Of a stretch of DNA of 42,658 bases, positions 30,335 to 39,243 are shown one piece after another. The DNA is taken from contig CAIPTA010000166.1 in the NCBI GenBank assembly GCA_903867855.1, forward strand, positions 1 through 42,658, written 5' to 3'. A program made the translations under genes and the position numbers. The notes under the pieces were generated by a model. It ran no database searches. It was given only the letters and a program-made list of their open reading frames with translations, and was not told the DNA's origin. The stretch is from Oligoflexia bacterium (GTDB lineage: Bacteria; Bdellovibrionota; UBA1018; CAIPTA01). Each line of letters opens with the position of its first letter. Positions within the stretch are counted from its first letter, which is position 1.

Positions 30335-32964
30335 TTAAACCCGTATTTCCGGATAAACCAATTCTTCACCACCTGGGTGAGTAGGCAATAGCAGATCATC
30401 ATTCCCACAAGCCATGGGAAGTAGGCCAGTGGCAGGGGCACTAGTCCGATTTTTGGTCCTAAGAAACTGAATGGAATGAGTATGCCCACACTCATGATGA
30501 TCACGGTGAGTGCCAACATGGAGTTGGAAGCTCTGCTTTGGAAGAAGGGCACTTTTCTCGTGCGAATCATATGCACAATGAGTGTTTGGGAAATGAGGCC
30601 TTCCACGAACCAGCCTGATTGGAAAAGGCCTTCCCGCGCAGAAACATTCGCCTTGAACACGAACCACATGATCGCAAAAGTAGCATAATCGAAGATCGAA
30701 CTGATCGGACCAATCACCGCCATAAATCTTCCGATGTCACCAATCTCCCATTTGCGTGGTTGCTCTAGGTATTCTTCATCCACATGGTCAAAAGGAATCG
30801 CCGTTTGCGAAAGATCATAGAGCAGATTTTGGGTAAGCATCTGCACAGGCTGCATGGGCAAGAATGGCAAGAGCGCACTGGAGCCGAGCACACTGAATAC
30901 GTTTCCGAAATTGGAGCTCGCACCCATCTTGATATACTTCACGATATTGCCGAACACTTTGCGTCCTTCAATAATGCCTTCTTCCAGCACCAAGAGGCTC
31001 TTCTCGAGAAGAATAATATCCGCAGACTCTTTCGCGATGTCCACCGCGTTATCCACGGAGATGCCAATGTCTGCTGCCTTCAACGCAGGAGCATCGTTGA
31101 TCCCATCGCCCATAAAGCCCACCACATGGCCGCGGCGCTGGAGTGCGCGGATGATACGTTCTTTTTGATGGGGATTGAGCTTGGCGAAAACAGAAACTTT
31201 CTCTGCTGCATCGGAGAGTTGTTCATCGCTCATCGTTTCCACATCTTGGCCGAGCAGAATATTTTCGGCAGAGAGTCCCACTTGTCCACAAATTTTCTTG
31301 GTCACACGATCGTTATCGCCAGTGAGCACTTTCACGCTCACGCCTTTTTTTGCGAGTTGGGTAATTGCCTCAGCGGCGCTTTCTTTCGGCGGATCAAGGA
31401 AGGCAATGAAGCCGAGCAAGGTGAGTCCGCACTCATCGGCAACGTTATAGGTTACCTTATCCTTTGGCACTTCCTTATAGGCAACTGCAATCACACGAAG
31501 GCCATCATCATTCAGCTCTTGGGCGTATTTATAGCAACGATCCTTGGAGACAGATTCGATCGGCGTAACCTGGCCTGCGATTTCCGCATTCACGCAGAGA
31601 CTAAAAATTTCTTCCAGCGCGCCCTTTGCAATCAGCACGTGGCTCGTGTTTTTTCTTTCCACGATTACTGACATTCTCTTTCGCGAAAAATCGAAGGGAA
31701 TTTCATCGATCTTTTTATAGTTAGAATAAATCCCTAATTCTCCATGCACTTCTTGGTGCTTGAGGATGGCGATGTCTAAGAGATTTTTGAGACCCGTCTG
31801 GTAATAGCTATTGAGATACGCATAGCGAAGCACACGGTTGATTGAGTTGCCCACGGGATCAACGTATTTTTCTAGCACTACATTATCTTGGGTGAGAGTG
31901 CCTGTTTTATCTGTGCATAGAATATCGATGGCGCCAAAGTTTTGAATCGCATTGAGGCGCTTCACGATCACTTTCTTTTTCGACATCGCAAGCGCGCCTT
32001 TTGCCAGATTCACCGTTACGATCATGGGGAGCATTTCGGGGGTGAGCCCCACGGCCACGGCCACGGCAAAAAGAAACGCTTCGAACCAATCGTGCTTCAG
32101 GAAGCCGTTGATCAAAAATACGGCGGGCACCATCACCATCATGAATTTGAGCATGAGCCAAGTGAAGCGCTGGATCCCTTTATCGAAGCTCGTTTGCACT
32201 CGCTGACCAGAAAGATCCTTGGCCATCGAGCCGATGAAGGTTTCTTTTCCAGTTTTGAGCACGATGCCCATCGCCGAGCCGCTCACTACGTTAGTGCCCA
32301 TGAAGCAAACGTTTTTGAGTTCCAGCATTTCCTTTACGTCAGTTTCCGTTGCATGGAATTTTTCCACCGGCAAGGATTCTCCCGTGAGCGCAGATTGGCT
32401 GATAAAGAGATCTTTGGAGGAGAAAATGCGCACGTCAGCAGGAATCATATCGCCCGCAGAAAGGTGAAGCACATCGCCAGGCACGAGCTGATTGATCGGC
32501 ACTTCTACTTTTCGCGAGAGCGATTCATTGCGAAGCGCCACATCGAGGCGGCGCACTACAGATGCATTGGTGCTCACCATCGCCTTAAGGCTTGCGGCAG
32601 CCTTGCTGGAGCGAAACTCTTGGAAGAAGGTAAGGACAACGCTTACCACTACCATCACGATCATCACCACGGCAGAGCTAATATCCCCAGTGAAATAAGA
32701 GATTACGGCGAGGGCGATGAGCAAAAGTATGAAGGGGTTCAGGAAAATTTTCAGCAGTTGGAGCTGCCAATGGTATTTTTCTTGGTCAATTTCATTCGGA
32801 CCAATTTTCACTAAGCGCTGACGCACTTGTTCGTCTGGCAGGCCATCCGCGCTGGAATCGAATTGTCGGAATAAATCTTTGTCTTTTAGGGCCGCACTTT
32901 GCAGCACAAAATTTTTAAATCGGTAAGAGGATTCTGATTTTACCGGGGCTTGTTTCATCGACAT
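30331..32964 (-). CDS. mgtA: Magnesium-translocating P-type ATPase (MgtA/MgtB)
   Basis: 877 aa from the ATG at 32964, which has GGGAGGG just upstream; the frame is open further but without a ribosome site. P-type motifs are in order: TGES (residues 194-197), DKTGTLT with phosphorylated Asp352, KVLTGDND and VGFMGDGINDAPALK. The M4 segment VAVAVGLTPEMLPMIV is the type IIIB (Mg2+) signature. It imports magnesium across the inner membrane. No known magnesium-sensing leader is recognised in the roughly 150 nt upstream. It is a single-gene unit. Confidence 0.95.
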   Translation of the reverse strand: MSMKQAPVKSESSYRFKNFVLQSAALKDKDLFRQFDSSADGLPDEQVRQRLVKIGPNEIDQEKYHWQLQLLKIFLNPFILLLIALAVISYFTGDISSAVVMIVMVVVSVVLTFFQEFRSSKAAASLKAMVSTNASVVRRLDVALRNESLSRKVEVPINQLVPGDVLHLSAGDMIPADVRIFSSKDLFISQSALTGESLPVEKFHATETDVKEMLELKNVCFMGTNVVSGSAMGIVLKTGKETFIGSMAKDLSGQRVQTSFDKGIQRFTWLMLKFMMVMVPAVFLINGFLKHDWFEAFLFAVAVAVGLTPEMLPMIVTVNLAKGALAMSKKKVIVKRLNAIQNFGAIDILCTDKTGTLTQDNVVLEKYVDPVGNSINRVLRYAYLNSYYQTGLKNLLDIAILKHQEVHGELGIYSNYKKIDEIPFDFSRKRMSVIVERKNTSHVLIAKGALEEIFSLCVNAEIAGQVTPIESVSKDRCYKYAQELNDDGLRVIAVAYKEVPKDKVTYNVADECGLTLLGFIAFLDPPKESAAEAITQLAKKGVSVKVLTGDNDRVTKKICGQVGLSAENILLGQDVETMSDEQLSDAAEKVSVFAKLNPHQKERIIRALQRRGHVVGFMGDGINDAPALKAADIGISVDNAVDIAKESADIILLEKSLLVLEEGIIEGRKVFGNIVKYIKMGASSNFGNVFSVLGSSALLPFLPMQPVQMLTQNLLYDLSQTAIPFDHVDEEYLEQPRKWEIGDIGRFMAVIGPISSIFDYATFAIMWFVFKANVSAREGLFQSGWFVEGLISQTLIVHMIRTRKVPFFQSRASNSMLALTVIIMSVGILIPFSFLGPKIGLVPLPLAYFPWLVGMMICYCLLTQVVKNWFIRKYGFN

Positions 32965-33051
32965 GGGGCCCTCCCGTTTTGTGTGTTTTGCTTTTTGTAG
33001 TTTTGAAAATAGGCTTAAAAAAAAGAAATGCAACCCGAAAAGCTGACGCCC

Positions 33052-33092
33052 TGAAAAAAGAAAACCCCTATGCATAGAATGCACGGGGGTTT
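33052..33092 (-). terminator. Intrinsic terminator of the small exported protein gene
   Basis: On the minus strand AAACCCC-C-GTGCAT pairs with ATGCAT-A-GGGGTTT (33062-33092), followed by a T-rich run. It lies 23 nt after the stop. Confidence 0.85.
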
Positions 33093-33115
33093 CGAATATC
33101 GCTAAGAGTAGAGTC

Positions 33116-33478
33116 TTATGCTTTTTCTTGCATGATCATTACAGCAAGTTCACGGTCAGAGTAGGCTTTGTTGTCGCCACGGTTCTTCAATTCAGTGCGG
33201 AGCATTTGCTCTACGTTCTGAAGGAGGGGAGAAGCAGCTTCGCCGTTAAGGTTAGCGGCAGCATCATTTTGAACAGCGTTCATTACCATTTCACGGTTAG
33301 CAGCAGCGCCAACAGTGAGTGCAGTAGGAGCCAAGGTGGTAGCAATCGCAGTGTCGCCAACGAGCACGATCACATCGATTACGGTGGCAAGAGGGGAGAT
33401 CGTGATTTCCACAGCGTGAGCCATTGGGGCGATAGAAATGGCAGCAAGGAGAGCAAGGGCAACGATATTCTTTTTCAT
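33116..33478 (-). CDS. Small exported protein, unknown function
   Basis: 120 aa. A clear signal peptide ends at AHA-VE (residue about 22). It is followed by a hydrophobic, Val/Ile/Ala/Thr-rich stretch (residues 23-60) and a polar, helical C-terminal half (residues 61-120) that contains only helix-forming and charged residues. No family is recognised. GAAAGGA lies 8 nt before the ATG. It has its own terminator and an upstream -35-like TTGACA within a dyad, so it looks like a single, possibly well-expressed gene. Confidence 0.75.
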   Translation of the reverse strand: MKKNIVALALLAAISIAPMAHAVEITISPLATVIDVIVLVGDTAIATTLAPTALTVGAAANREMVMNAVQNDAAANLNGEAASPLLQNVEQMLRTELKNRGDNKAYSDRELAVMIMQEKA

Positions 33479-33546
33479 GAGCAGAGTCCTTTCGGGGGGT
33501 TGTTTAAGGTTGAGTGCTTTCTACCAATCTTTTGCGCGCCGCGCAA

Positions 33547-33572
33547 TGACAATTTGCACAAATTTTTGTCAA
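33547..33572 (-). promoter_or_regulatory. Dyad with -35-like TTGACA upstream of the small exported protein
   Basis: Minus-strand TTGACA (complement of 33567-33572) begins a dyad GACAAAAATTTG-TG-CAAATTGTC. No good -10 lies at the right distance, so this may be an operator or part of an activator-dependent promoter. Confidence 0.35.
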
Positions 33573-33666
33573 CTGTCTAAAAGATCTACATATCTATCTG
33601 AATTTATTGAGTTATTCTGACTCATAATGGTTGATTAAAATACTTTAAAACTGTATCTTGGTGACC

Positions 33667-35685
33667 ATGAAGCTCTATCTTTCTTTGTTGTTTCTCCTTC
33701 TGATGTTGCCGAGTGGTGCCTTTGCTGAAAATTTCGCCTATCACTTAGCACCGAACACATCGGCCAGTTTGAACGGTGAACAGAAGGCGGCGGTTCTTGC
33801 TTGGTTTTCTGATGCGATCGATCACCTTCCCTCTGCAATGAAGGCGAAACTAGCTCGTACAATAGATATCGAGTTTTCCAGCTTCGGCGATACAACTGCG
33901 CTACCGATCCCTAGCTGTAAAGTATCCAGCGATGTGAAGGCAAAGCCCGATAAGCGCATCTTAGGCCAAACCACAAAGCCCTGGGATATCACCAAAGCTA
34001 ACCATATTTTGATTCACTCAGGATTCTTGCCGGAGATTATGAAGGGTTCCGCGAACTCCACTGCCTATGATTGTGGCCACCGCTCCATGTATGCCCTCGC
34101 ATTGGCTACTTTGCTGCACGAAACTTCCCATATCTACGATTTTGCGAATTTTCAGTCTCCCGCCTTTGTTTCGGAAGTAGATGCTTGCACACAACAAGAC
34201 CTCTCCGAGCGCACTGATCACTGTAATGCAATTTTGAGCGTTGATCGCACCGTTTCCAAAGACCCTATGTTGATGAATCTTATGGGAGCCGTAGAAGTGG
34301 GCGCACTAGGCGCACATCGTCTGCAAGGGCAGATTAGCTCTGTGCGCAGCCCAGAAAATTACGAATTTACCAATACGGATGAAGGTTTTGCCGTGAATAT
34401 GGAGTTTTTCCTCCTGGATCCGGAGTATGCGTGTCGCCGCCCGTCGATTCACCATGTTCTCGCGAAGCATTTCGGCTTTGACCCATTTCCAAATCGCAGT
34501 TGCGGGCTAAACTATGTATTCCCAACTTCCTCCGAGCGACTCTCTGATAAGGTAGTGAACCTTTCTGATCTAAACCCGAAGCGCCTCTACCAAGCAGATT
34601 ATCTTTTTGCGAGCGAAGGCCAAGCCATTATGAGTAAGTGGGGCCACGCGATGATTCGTCTGGCTTTTTGCAGCCCCGAGCACGCCGCCAATCCTGGCCC
34701 TGAGTGTATGAAGGATTTGCCCTATCATTTCGTGGCGAGCTTCCGCGCTAACGTTACAGACACGCACATCGATAACATCAAAGGGATCGAAGGCGCTTAT
34801 CCTTCGCAGCTCTTCATCCTTCCACTGATTGAAGTGATGGATGAATATAATTCTCGTGGCTTGCGGGATTTAGTGAGTCTACCTTTGAAGTTAAATGAGG
34901 AACAACGAAATAGCTTCCTCACTCGCACGCTAGAGATGGGCTGGGAATATCGCGGTCGCTATTTTTTCTTTGATAATAATTGCGCCACCGAGGCAGTAAA
35001 TCTCATGAAAGGTATTGTCGACGAAGAGGCGCTGCAGAGCATTCACATCGTTACGCCTCTTGGCCTCTATAATCACTTGGTGGCCGCTGGCTACGCAGAT
35101 GCCACTCCACTAGCGGATCGCAGCCAAGCGATCGCGGATGGTTATATTTTTCCCTCCAATATGGTGCGCCTACAATCTGCCTACTCGAAGATTCAAGCCA
35201 CGGCAGCCGGCGTAGCCAGTGTGCCCTCACTAGATGATTATCTTCATAAGAGCAAAGCGAGTGAGCGTTTGGCTCTGGAGAAAATGCTGGCAACCAAAGA
35301 TTCTTCGAAGGCGGGCAGTCTCGCTTCTGAATTCTTCCTGCTCGAGGATTATATTAATAAATCTACGGAAGATGGTTTTAGTATCAGGATGGCTAATTTG
35401 ATCTATGGAAACACAAAGTATGCAGAGATTGCAGACACGCTGAATGGCATCAAAAACATGCAGCAAAGCCTTATGCCTGCGGGTCTTGCGAGTACTGGCT
35501 ACGGGATTGCTCAATTGGCTGACTATCCTGCCGATCTGCCTGCGAAAATATTAAGGGATACGAATCAGATGATCACCGTAATGGCTCAATTGAAAAAATG
35601 GATCATGGATAATGATGGCGCCGATCTCGCAGAAATGCAGGCCGTGCAAAGTAACCGCAAGTTTTTTGCTAGCCAGGTACAATGA
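33667..35685 (+). CDS. Exported HExxH-domain plus DUF4105 fusion protein
   Basis: 672 aa from the ATG at 33667, where the signal peptide (cleavage after AFA, residue 20) begins; a TTG three codons earlier is disfavoured. The N-terminal part carries HETSH (151-155) in LLHETSHIYDFAN and Glu239 in TNTDEGFAVN, a possible zinc site. Residues about 305-455 match DUF4105 (Lnb N-terminal domain): SKWGHAMIRL (His326), LPYHFVASF, LRDLVSLPLKLNEEQR and YFFFDNNCATEAV (Cys439). The His-then-Cys order is like permuted NlpC/P60 enzymes. The C-terminus is helical. It is probably periplasmic or secreted, acting on cell-wall or peptide substrates. It overlaps the HutD-like start (ATGA). Confidence 0.8.
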   Translation: MKLYLSLLFLLLMLPSGAFAENFAYHLAPNTSASLNGEQKAAVLAWFSDAIDHLPSAMKAKLARTIDIEFSSFGDTTALPIPSCKVSSDVKAKPDKRILGQTTKPWDITKANHILIHSGFLPEIMKGSANSTAYDCGHRSMYALALATLLHETSHIYDFANFQSPAFVSEVDACTQQDLSERTDHCNAILSVDRTVSKDPMLMNLMGAVEVGALGAHRLQGQISSVRSPENYEFTNTDEGFAVNMEFFLLDPEYACRRPSIHHVLAKHFGFDPFPNRSCGLNYVFPTSSERLSDKVVNLSDLNPKRLYQADYLFASEGQAIMSKWGHAMIRLAFCSPEHAANPGPECMKDLPYHFVASFRANVTDTHIDNIKGIEGAYPSQLFILPLIEVMDEYNSRGLRDLVSLPLKLNEEQRNSFLTRTLEMGWEYRGRYFFFDNNCATEAVNLMKGIVDEEALQSIHIVTPLGLYNHLVAAGYADATPLADRSQAIADGYIFPSNMVRLQSAYSKIQATAAGVASVPSLDDYLHKSKASERLALEKMLATKDSSKAGSLASEFFLLEDYINKSTEDGFSIRMANLIYGNTKYAEIADTLNGIKNMQQSLMPAGLASTGYGIAQLADYPADLPAKILRDTNQMITVMAQLKKWIMDNDGADLAEMQAVQSNRKFFASQVQ

Positions 35686-36302
35686 AGTCGCTGCCGCCTT
35701 TTATCACTCTCTGGAACTCTTTTGAGGCATGTAGCACGCCCTGGAAGAATGGTGGTGGCAAAACGAAAGAGATCGCCATCTTCCCCAGCGCGAGCAGCGT
35801 GGCTGAAAATAATTTTCTCTGGCGCCTGAGTGAAGCGGAGATCCAGCAGGACGGCGAGTTTTCCTCCTTCCCTGGTTTTGATCGATTACTTTCCTTAATG
35901 GAAGGGGCTCGGCTCGAATTGCAGCATGGACCTCATCGCTCTAGTCTTGCAACGGGGGATATCGCTTCCTTCTCGGGGGATGATCTCACCAAGGCATCTC
36001 TCCCTGCCGGACCCGTGCACGATGTAGGGCTAATCTTTCGTCGTGGCTTGGTGCAGGCGAAGATGAAAGAGATCCCTTTTCTTGGAAAGGCGCGTTCTTT
36101 TTCGCTCACTGCAAAAACGAATTTTTTTATTGCCGCCGCGGGCCGCTTTCAGCTTTCGATTTATCCAAGTGAGTGGAACTTGAAGCTGGAAGAGCAGGAT
36201 GCCGTGAGAATTGATCGTGATTCGAATCCAGGTGAGCGTCTAATTTTGATCGAGCCCAAAGAGAAACTCAGCAGACTCATTGCGGTTGAACTAAATTACT
36301 AA
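35682..36302 (+). CDS. HutD/Ves family protein
   Basis: 206 aa cupin-like protein. The family signature is STPWKNGGGKTKEIAIFP (PWKNGGGxTxEI), followed by WRLSEAEIQQDGEFSSFPGFDRLLSLMEG. HutD proteins occur with histidine utilisation and are thought to bind formylglutamate-type metabolites as feedback regulators; Ves is cold- and stress-linked. No histidine catabolism genes are in the window. Its start overlaps the preceding stop, which is unusual company for a cytosolic metabolic protein. Confidence 0.9.
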   Translation: MKSLPPFITLWNSFEACSTPWKNGGGKTKEIAIFPSASSVAENNFLWRLSEAEIQQDGEFSSFPGFDRLLSLMEGARLELQHGPHRSSLATGDIASFSGDDLTKASLPAGPVHDVGLIFRRGLVQAKMKEIPFLGKARSFSLTAKTNFFIAAAGRFQLSIYPSEWNLKLEEQDAVRIDRDSNPGERLILIEPKEKLSRLIAVELNY

Positions 36303-36313
36303 GCACAAATGAA

Positions 36314-36354
36314 AAAACCACGGGATCCTTGCGAATCGCCGTGGTTTTCTTTTT
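36314..36354. terminator. Bidirectional terminator between HutD/Ves and the Exordium-like gene
   Basis: AAAACCACGG (36314-36323) pairs with CCGTGGTTTT (36339-36348), with A and T runs on either side. Confidence 0.9.
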
Positions 36355-36369
36355 CAAACAAAAAAGATC

Positions 36370-37260
36370 TTAGTTAGCAGACCAGCTTTGCTTTGTGCAG
36401 CCATTAGCAGAGTTATCCCATTCGCTTTGTACGGCGAAGGTTTTGCTGCCTGCTTTTAGGGTATTGTTTGTACCGGCACAGAGGTCACCAGCTTCGCTAC
36501 CATCGGTCGTATTCCAAGCTTGTGGGTAAGCAGGAGTAGTTCCAGGAGTTGGGAATGGATCGGTGATGGCTTCGATGAACTCGTGGGAAGAGATCGCTGT
36601 CACATTGGTCATGTGAGCGGCAAATCCGCAACCGAAAGAGCATGCGCCGCCAAGGTCTGGCATCACACCATAGTAGAAGTGATCGCTTTTAGGATCGCCT
36701 TTGAAACCGTGGTAAGCACAGAATTCAGAGCAGCTAGCTGCGCCGAATGCAGTGATTTTCAATCCAGGAGGGAAATACGTCATATAGAGCGTATTTCCAT
36801 CTGGCTTAGGAAGTTTGCCGGAGTCGATCTGGGCTTGAAGCTCATCTTGAATAGCAGCGTCGTCAATGGTTCCAGAAGTAACTTTAGGTTGGATGGTAAT
36901 CGCGCCAGCATAGGAGCCGCGGCCGATTTGTTGGTTGGTTCCATCGCGACCGTCAACTGCCTTGATGTCGGTATTGTATTCTTTTAGCCAATCCATATAG
37001 CTGCTCTTGGTAACTGCGGTATAGAAGTCGCCGATTCCGCTTTGGGTTGGAGCGTCTACTTTAGATCCCCAGAAAACAACAACGATTTTCACGTTACCGA
37101 TTACTGGACCACCGAAATAAACAAGTTTTGATGTAGCAGTTTGTTGTTGTGGGGCGACTGATTCCAAAATTTGGGAAAAGCGCGTTGGGTAAAAGCCGTT
37201 TTTCGCTTCAGCAACATGCGTGGCTAAAAGGCATAGTAAAGACAGAATCATTGTTTTCAT
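36370..37260 (-). CDS. Exported Exordium/PHI-1-like protein with possible metal-binding HE motif
   Basis: 296 aa. The signal peptide ends near AEA (residue about 19). Segments that resemble the plant-type Exordium/phosphate-induced-1 proteins and their bacterial relatives are LVYFGGPVIGNVKIVVVFWG, the Cys-rich ASCSEFCAYHGF (Cys177, Cys181, His184), GGACSFGCG (Cys207, Cys211), and SSHEFIEAITDPFP (His226, Glu227) followed by EAGDLC (Cys261). The Cys pairs fit a secreted disulfide protein. The HExxE plus downstream Glu-x-Gly-Asp could bind metal. It has a good promoter and a GGAGGG ribosome site. The function is unknown. Confidence 0.72.
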   Translation of the reverse strand: MKTMILSLLCLLATHVAEAKNGFYPTRFSQILESVAPQQQTATSKLVYFGGPVIGNVKIVVVFWGSKVDAPTQSGIGDFYTAVTKSSYMDWLKEYNTDIKAVDGRDGTNQQIGRGSYAGAITIQPKVTSGTIDDAAIQDELQAQIDSGKLPKPDGNTLYMTYFPPGLKITAFGAASCSEFCAYHGFKGDPKSDHFYYGVMPDLGGACSFGCGFAAHMTNVTAISSHEFIEAITDPFPTPGTTPAYPQAWNTTDGSEAGDLCAGTNNTLKAGSKTFAVQSEWDNSANGCTKQSWSAN

Positions 37261-37286
37261 AAGAATCCCTCCATGAGTTCAAAAAA

Positions 37287-37315
37287 ATTGTATTGAGAGA
37301 AACCGTGTCTGGCAA
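37287..37315 (-). promoter_or_regulatory. Promoter of the Exordium-like gene
   Basis: Minus-strand TTGCCA (complement of 37310-37315) and TACAAT (complement of 37287-37292) with a 17-bp spacer, each one base from consensus. The start codon is at 37260. Confidence 0.75.
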
Positions 37316-37407
37316 TGAAAACTCACGCTTGCCTGTAGAATTATTACGAAGGCGTGTAAGTGCTTAATATGCTGGCGGAATTGGATTTGAAAAGTTATTG
37401 TATTGTT

Positions 37408-37875
37408 ATGATGTCCGCACCGATTTTATCTGCTGGTATCGTTCCCATCCTTCGCGGCAAAGAAGATCGCTTTCTGCTGCTTCGCGTTTTTCAATACTGG
37501 GATTTTCCAAAAGGACGAGTCGAAAATGGAGAGCATCCATTTCAAGCAGCTCGTCGCGAACTTCGGGAAGAAACGGGAATTGAACAAGTGAGTTTTTCTT
37601 GGGGCAAAGATTTTATTGAAACAGAGCCTTACTCCCATGGAAAAATTGCGCGCTATTATATAGCGGAAGTTTTTTCTTCTGAGGTGCAACTTCTCGACAA
37701 TCCAATTCTCCAGAGAGCAGAGCATGAGGAGTATCGCTGGGTGACGTATGAAGAAGCCTGCACTTTGCTCGTGCCTCGAGTATTGCGCGTTCTCGATTGG
37801 GCAGCTGGAAAAGTTGTTAGCTCCAGTATTTCTACTCCTTCTCCTTTGAAATCTAATTTGGAAACAACCACCTAG
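37408..37875 (+). CDS. Nudix hydrolase (Ap4A-hydrolase-like)
   Basis: 155 aa from the ATG at 37408; an ATG at 37369 and a GTG at 37360 are in frame and would add 13-16 residues. The complete Nudix box is present: GRVENGEHPFQAARRELREETGI, i.e. G-x5-E-x7-REL-x-EE-x-GI. The preceding SAGIVPILRG and FPKGRVENGE are typical of diadenosine tetraphosphate/bis-nucleosyl hydrolases. It would cleave a nucleoside diphosphate-linked compound using magnesium. No ribosome site clearly decides the start. It is a single gene. Confidence 0.9.
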   Translation: MMSAPILSAGIVPILRGKEDRFLLLRVFQYWDFPKGRVENGEHPFQAARRELREETGIEQVSFSWGKDFIETEPYSHGKIARYYIAEVFSSEVQLLDNPILQRAEHEEYRWVTYEEACTLLVPRVLRVLDWAAGKVVSSSISTPSPLKSNLETTT

Positions 37876-37963
37876 GCGCCAATGAAATCCTGATAATCCT
37901 TTCGTTGTTTCCTCGCCGCATTTTTGTTCGAATCATTTTAGAACAGCAGCCATGGGGGATTAC

Positions 37964-39124
37964 ATGATTAGATCCAAAGTTTTTATCGGCTTTCTTTCGC
38001 TTCTTTTTGCACAGTGTGCTTTTGCCAATCCGAAACCGGGCAATCATAAAGATTCTTTGCCGGCTGGATTTTATAATAATGCCGAAGGCTCGCCGATTCT
38101 TGAGCTGATCAACGGTGCCAAACGTTCTCTCGCGATTGAAATTTATGAGATGGACGATCCAGCGGTACTCGCTGCGATTCGCGGAGCTCTTGGCCGCGGC
38201 GTAAAAGTGCAAATCGTAAAGGAGCCAGCGCCGGTGGGGAAATCCTGCCATGTTTTTGATTCGGGTGGCACTGACGATGCCAGTTGCAATGATCAGCGCC
38301 AGCTTGTTCTAGATGTGCAGGCAGCCGGGGGGAGCTATGTGCCCTTCGATAAGAGCGCTTTTTGTACTAATGGAAAGGGCTGCCTAGAGCATGGAAAAAT
38401 AGTGATCAGCGATAATCAGCTGGCGATGCTCTCTACTGGTAATTTCAATGCCACGAATCTTTGTGATCTGGCGGCGGCGCCGGCCACTTGTAATCGCGAT
38501 TATTCTTATATTATCCAGGATCGCAACCTAGTATCGCGCTTAGGGCAGATTGTTGCGTTGGATGCAAAGGGAGACTACTACGATCTCTCTACTATTCTCG
38601 CTGGCGCAGAGACGCTAATCACGGTGAGCCCTCTCTCTTTGGATCCCCTTGTTACTTTTATTCGCTCCGCACGGGAATCTATTGATGTAGAAAATCAATA
38701 TCTCAATGAACCAACGATTAACCAGGCCTTGATTGAGGCGGCTCGGCGCGGAGTGCGCGTTACGCTCACCGTATCGAGTGCTTGCAGTTTTGGAAAACCT
38801 AGCGCGAGCGAAATTCGTAAAACAACAAGCATTTATTCCGCGTTCGATGCGGCGGGTATTTCCTCTCGGATGTTTACGAAGAATAATCTCGTGAATGGTA
38901 TGCCGGGCTATTTGCACGCCAAGAGCATCGTGGTGGATGGTACCAGAGCTTGGCTTGGGTCAGTGAATGGGTCTACCCAGGCCGCTACCGCAAATAGGGA
39001 GTTTGGGGTCTTTTTCAATACGAGCTCCGATGTACAGCGGATGGCCTCTATTATGGCCGCCGACCATATTTCTCAAGCCTCTGAGAGCTGGCAGGATAGT
39101 CTTGATTGCGCGGAGCGCAATTAA
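37964..39124 (+). CDS. Exported phospholipase D-like protein with two HKD motifs
   Basis: 386 aa from the ATG at 37964, which has GGGGGA 5 nt upstream; another ATG lies four codons before. The signal peptide ends near AFA-NP (residue 21). Two HxKxxxxD motifs form the PLD active site: HGKIVISD (His143, Lys145, Asp150) and HAKSIVVD (His319, Lys321, Asp326). Each is followed by the GN/GS element (STGNFN, LGSVNGS). Several cysteines fit a periplasmic or secreted location. It could hydrolyse phospholipids, cardiolipin or nucleic acid; substrate is not evident. Confidence 0.92.
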   Translation: MIRSKVFIGFLSLLFAQCAFANPKPGNHKDSLPAGFYNNAEGSPILELINGAKRSLAIEIYEMDDPAVLAAIRGALGRGVKVQIVKEPAPVGKSCHVFDSGGTDDASCNDQRQLVLDVQAAGGSYVPFDKSAFCTNGKGCLEHGKIVISDNQLAMLSTGNFNATNLCDLAAAPATCNRDYSYIIQDRNLVSRLGQIVALDAKGDYYDLSTILAGAETLITVSPLSLDPLVTFIRSARESIDVENQYLNEPTINQALIEAARRGVRVTLTVSSACSFGKPSASEIRKTTSIYSAFDAAGISSRMFTKNNLVNGMPGYLHAKSIVVDGTRAWLGSVNGSTQAATANREFGVFFNTSSDVQRMASIMAADHISQASESWQDSLDCAERN

Positions 39125-39138
39125 TCTTGGGGAAAAGT

Positions 39139-39209
39139 ATAATACATAGTATTATCAATTAGTTACGTGAAATCTATTGATTGACAAAAAGTATCGATTA
39201 TTGATAAAA
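39139..39209 (+). promoter_or_regulatory. Promoter and palindrome upstream of the 157-aa exported protein
   Basis: A consensus -35 TTGACA (39181-39186) and a -10-like GATAAA (39203-39208, 16-bp spacer) lie before the gene. Just upstream is an exact inverted repeat ATAATAC-ATA-GTATTAT (39139-39155), a possible operator or weak terminator stem of the preceding gene. Confidence 0.55.
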
Positions 39210-39243
39210 GAGTGCCTCCTAATTAATCGGAAAGGATTAATGT

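Noticed and set aside
31942-32814. 290-codon plus-strand frame opposite mgtA
   Set aside because: His/Arg-rich mirror frame of a well-identified P-type ATPase; no ribosome site or family.
32965-33051. Magnesium riboswitch upstream of mgtA
   Set aside because: No M-box or mgtL-like leader could be recognised in the short upstream stretch.
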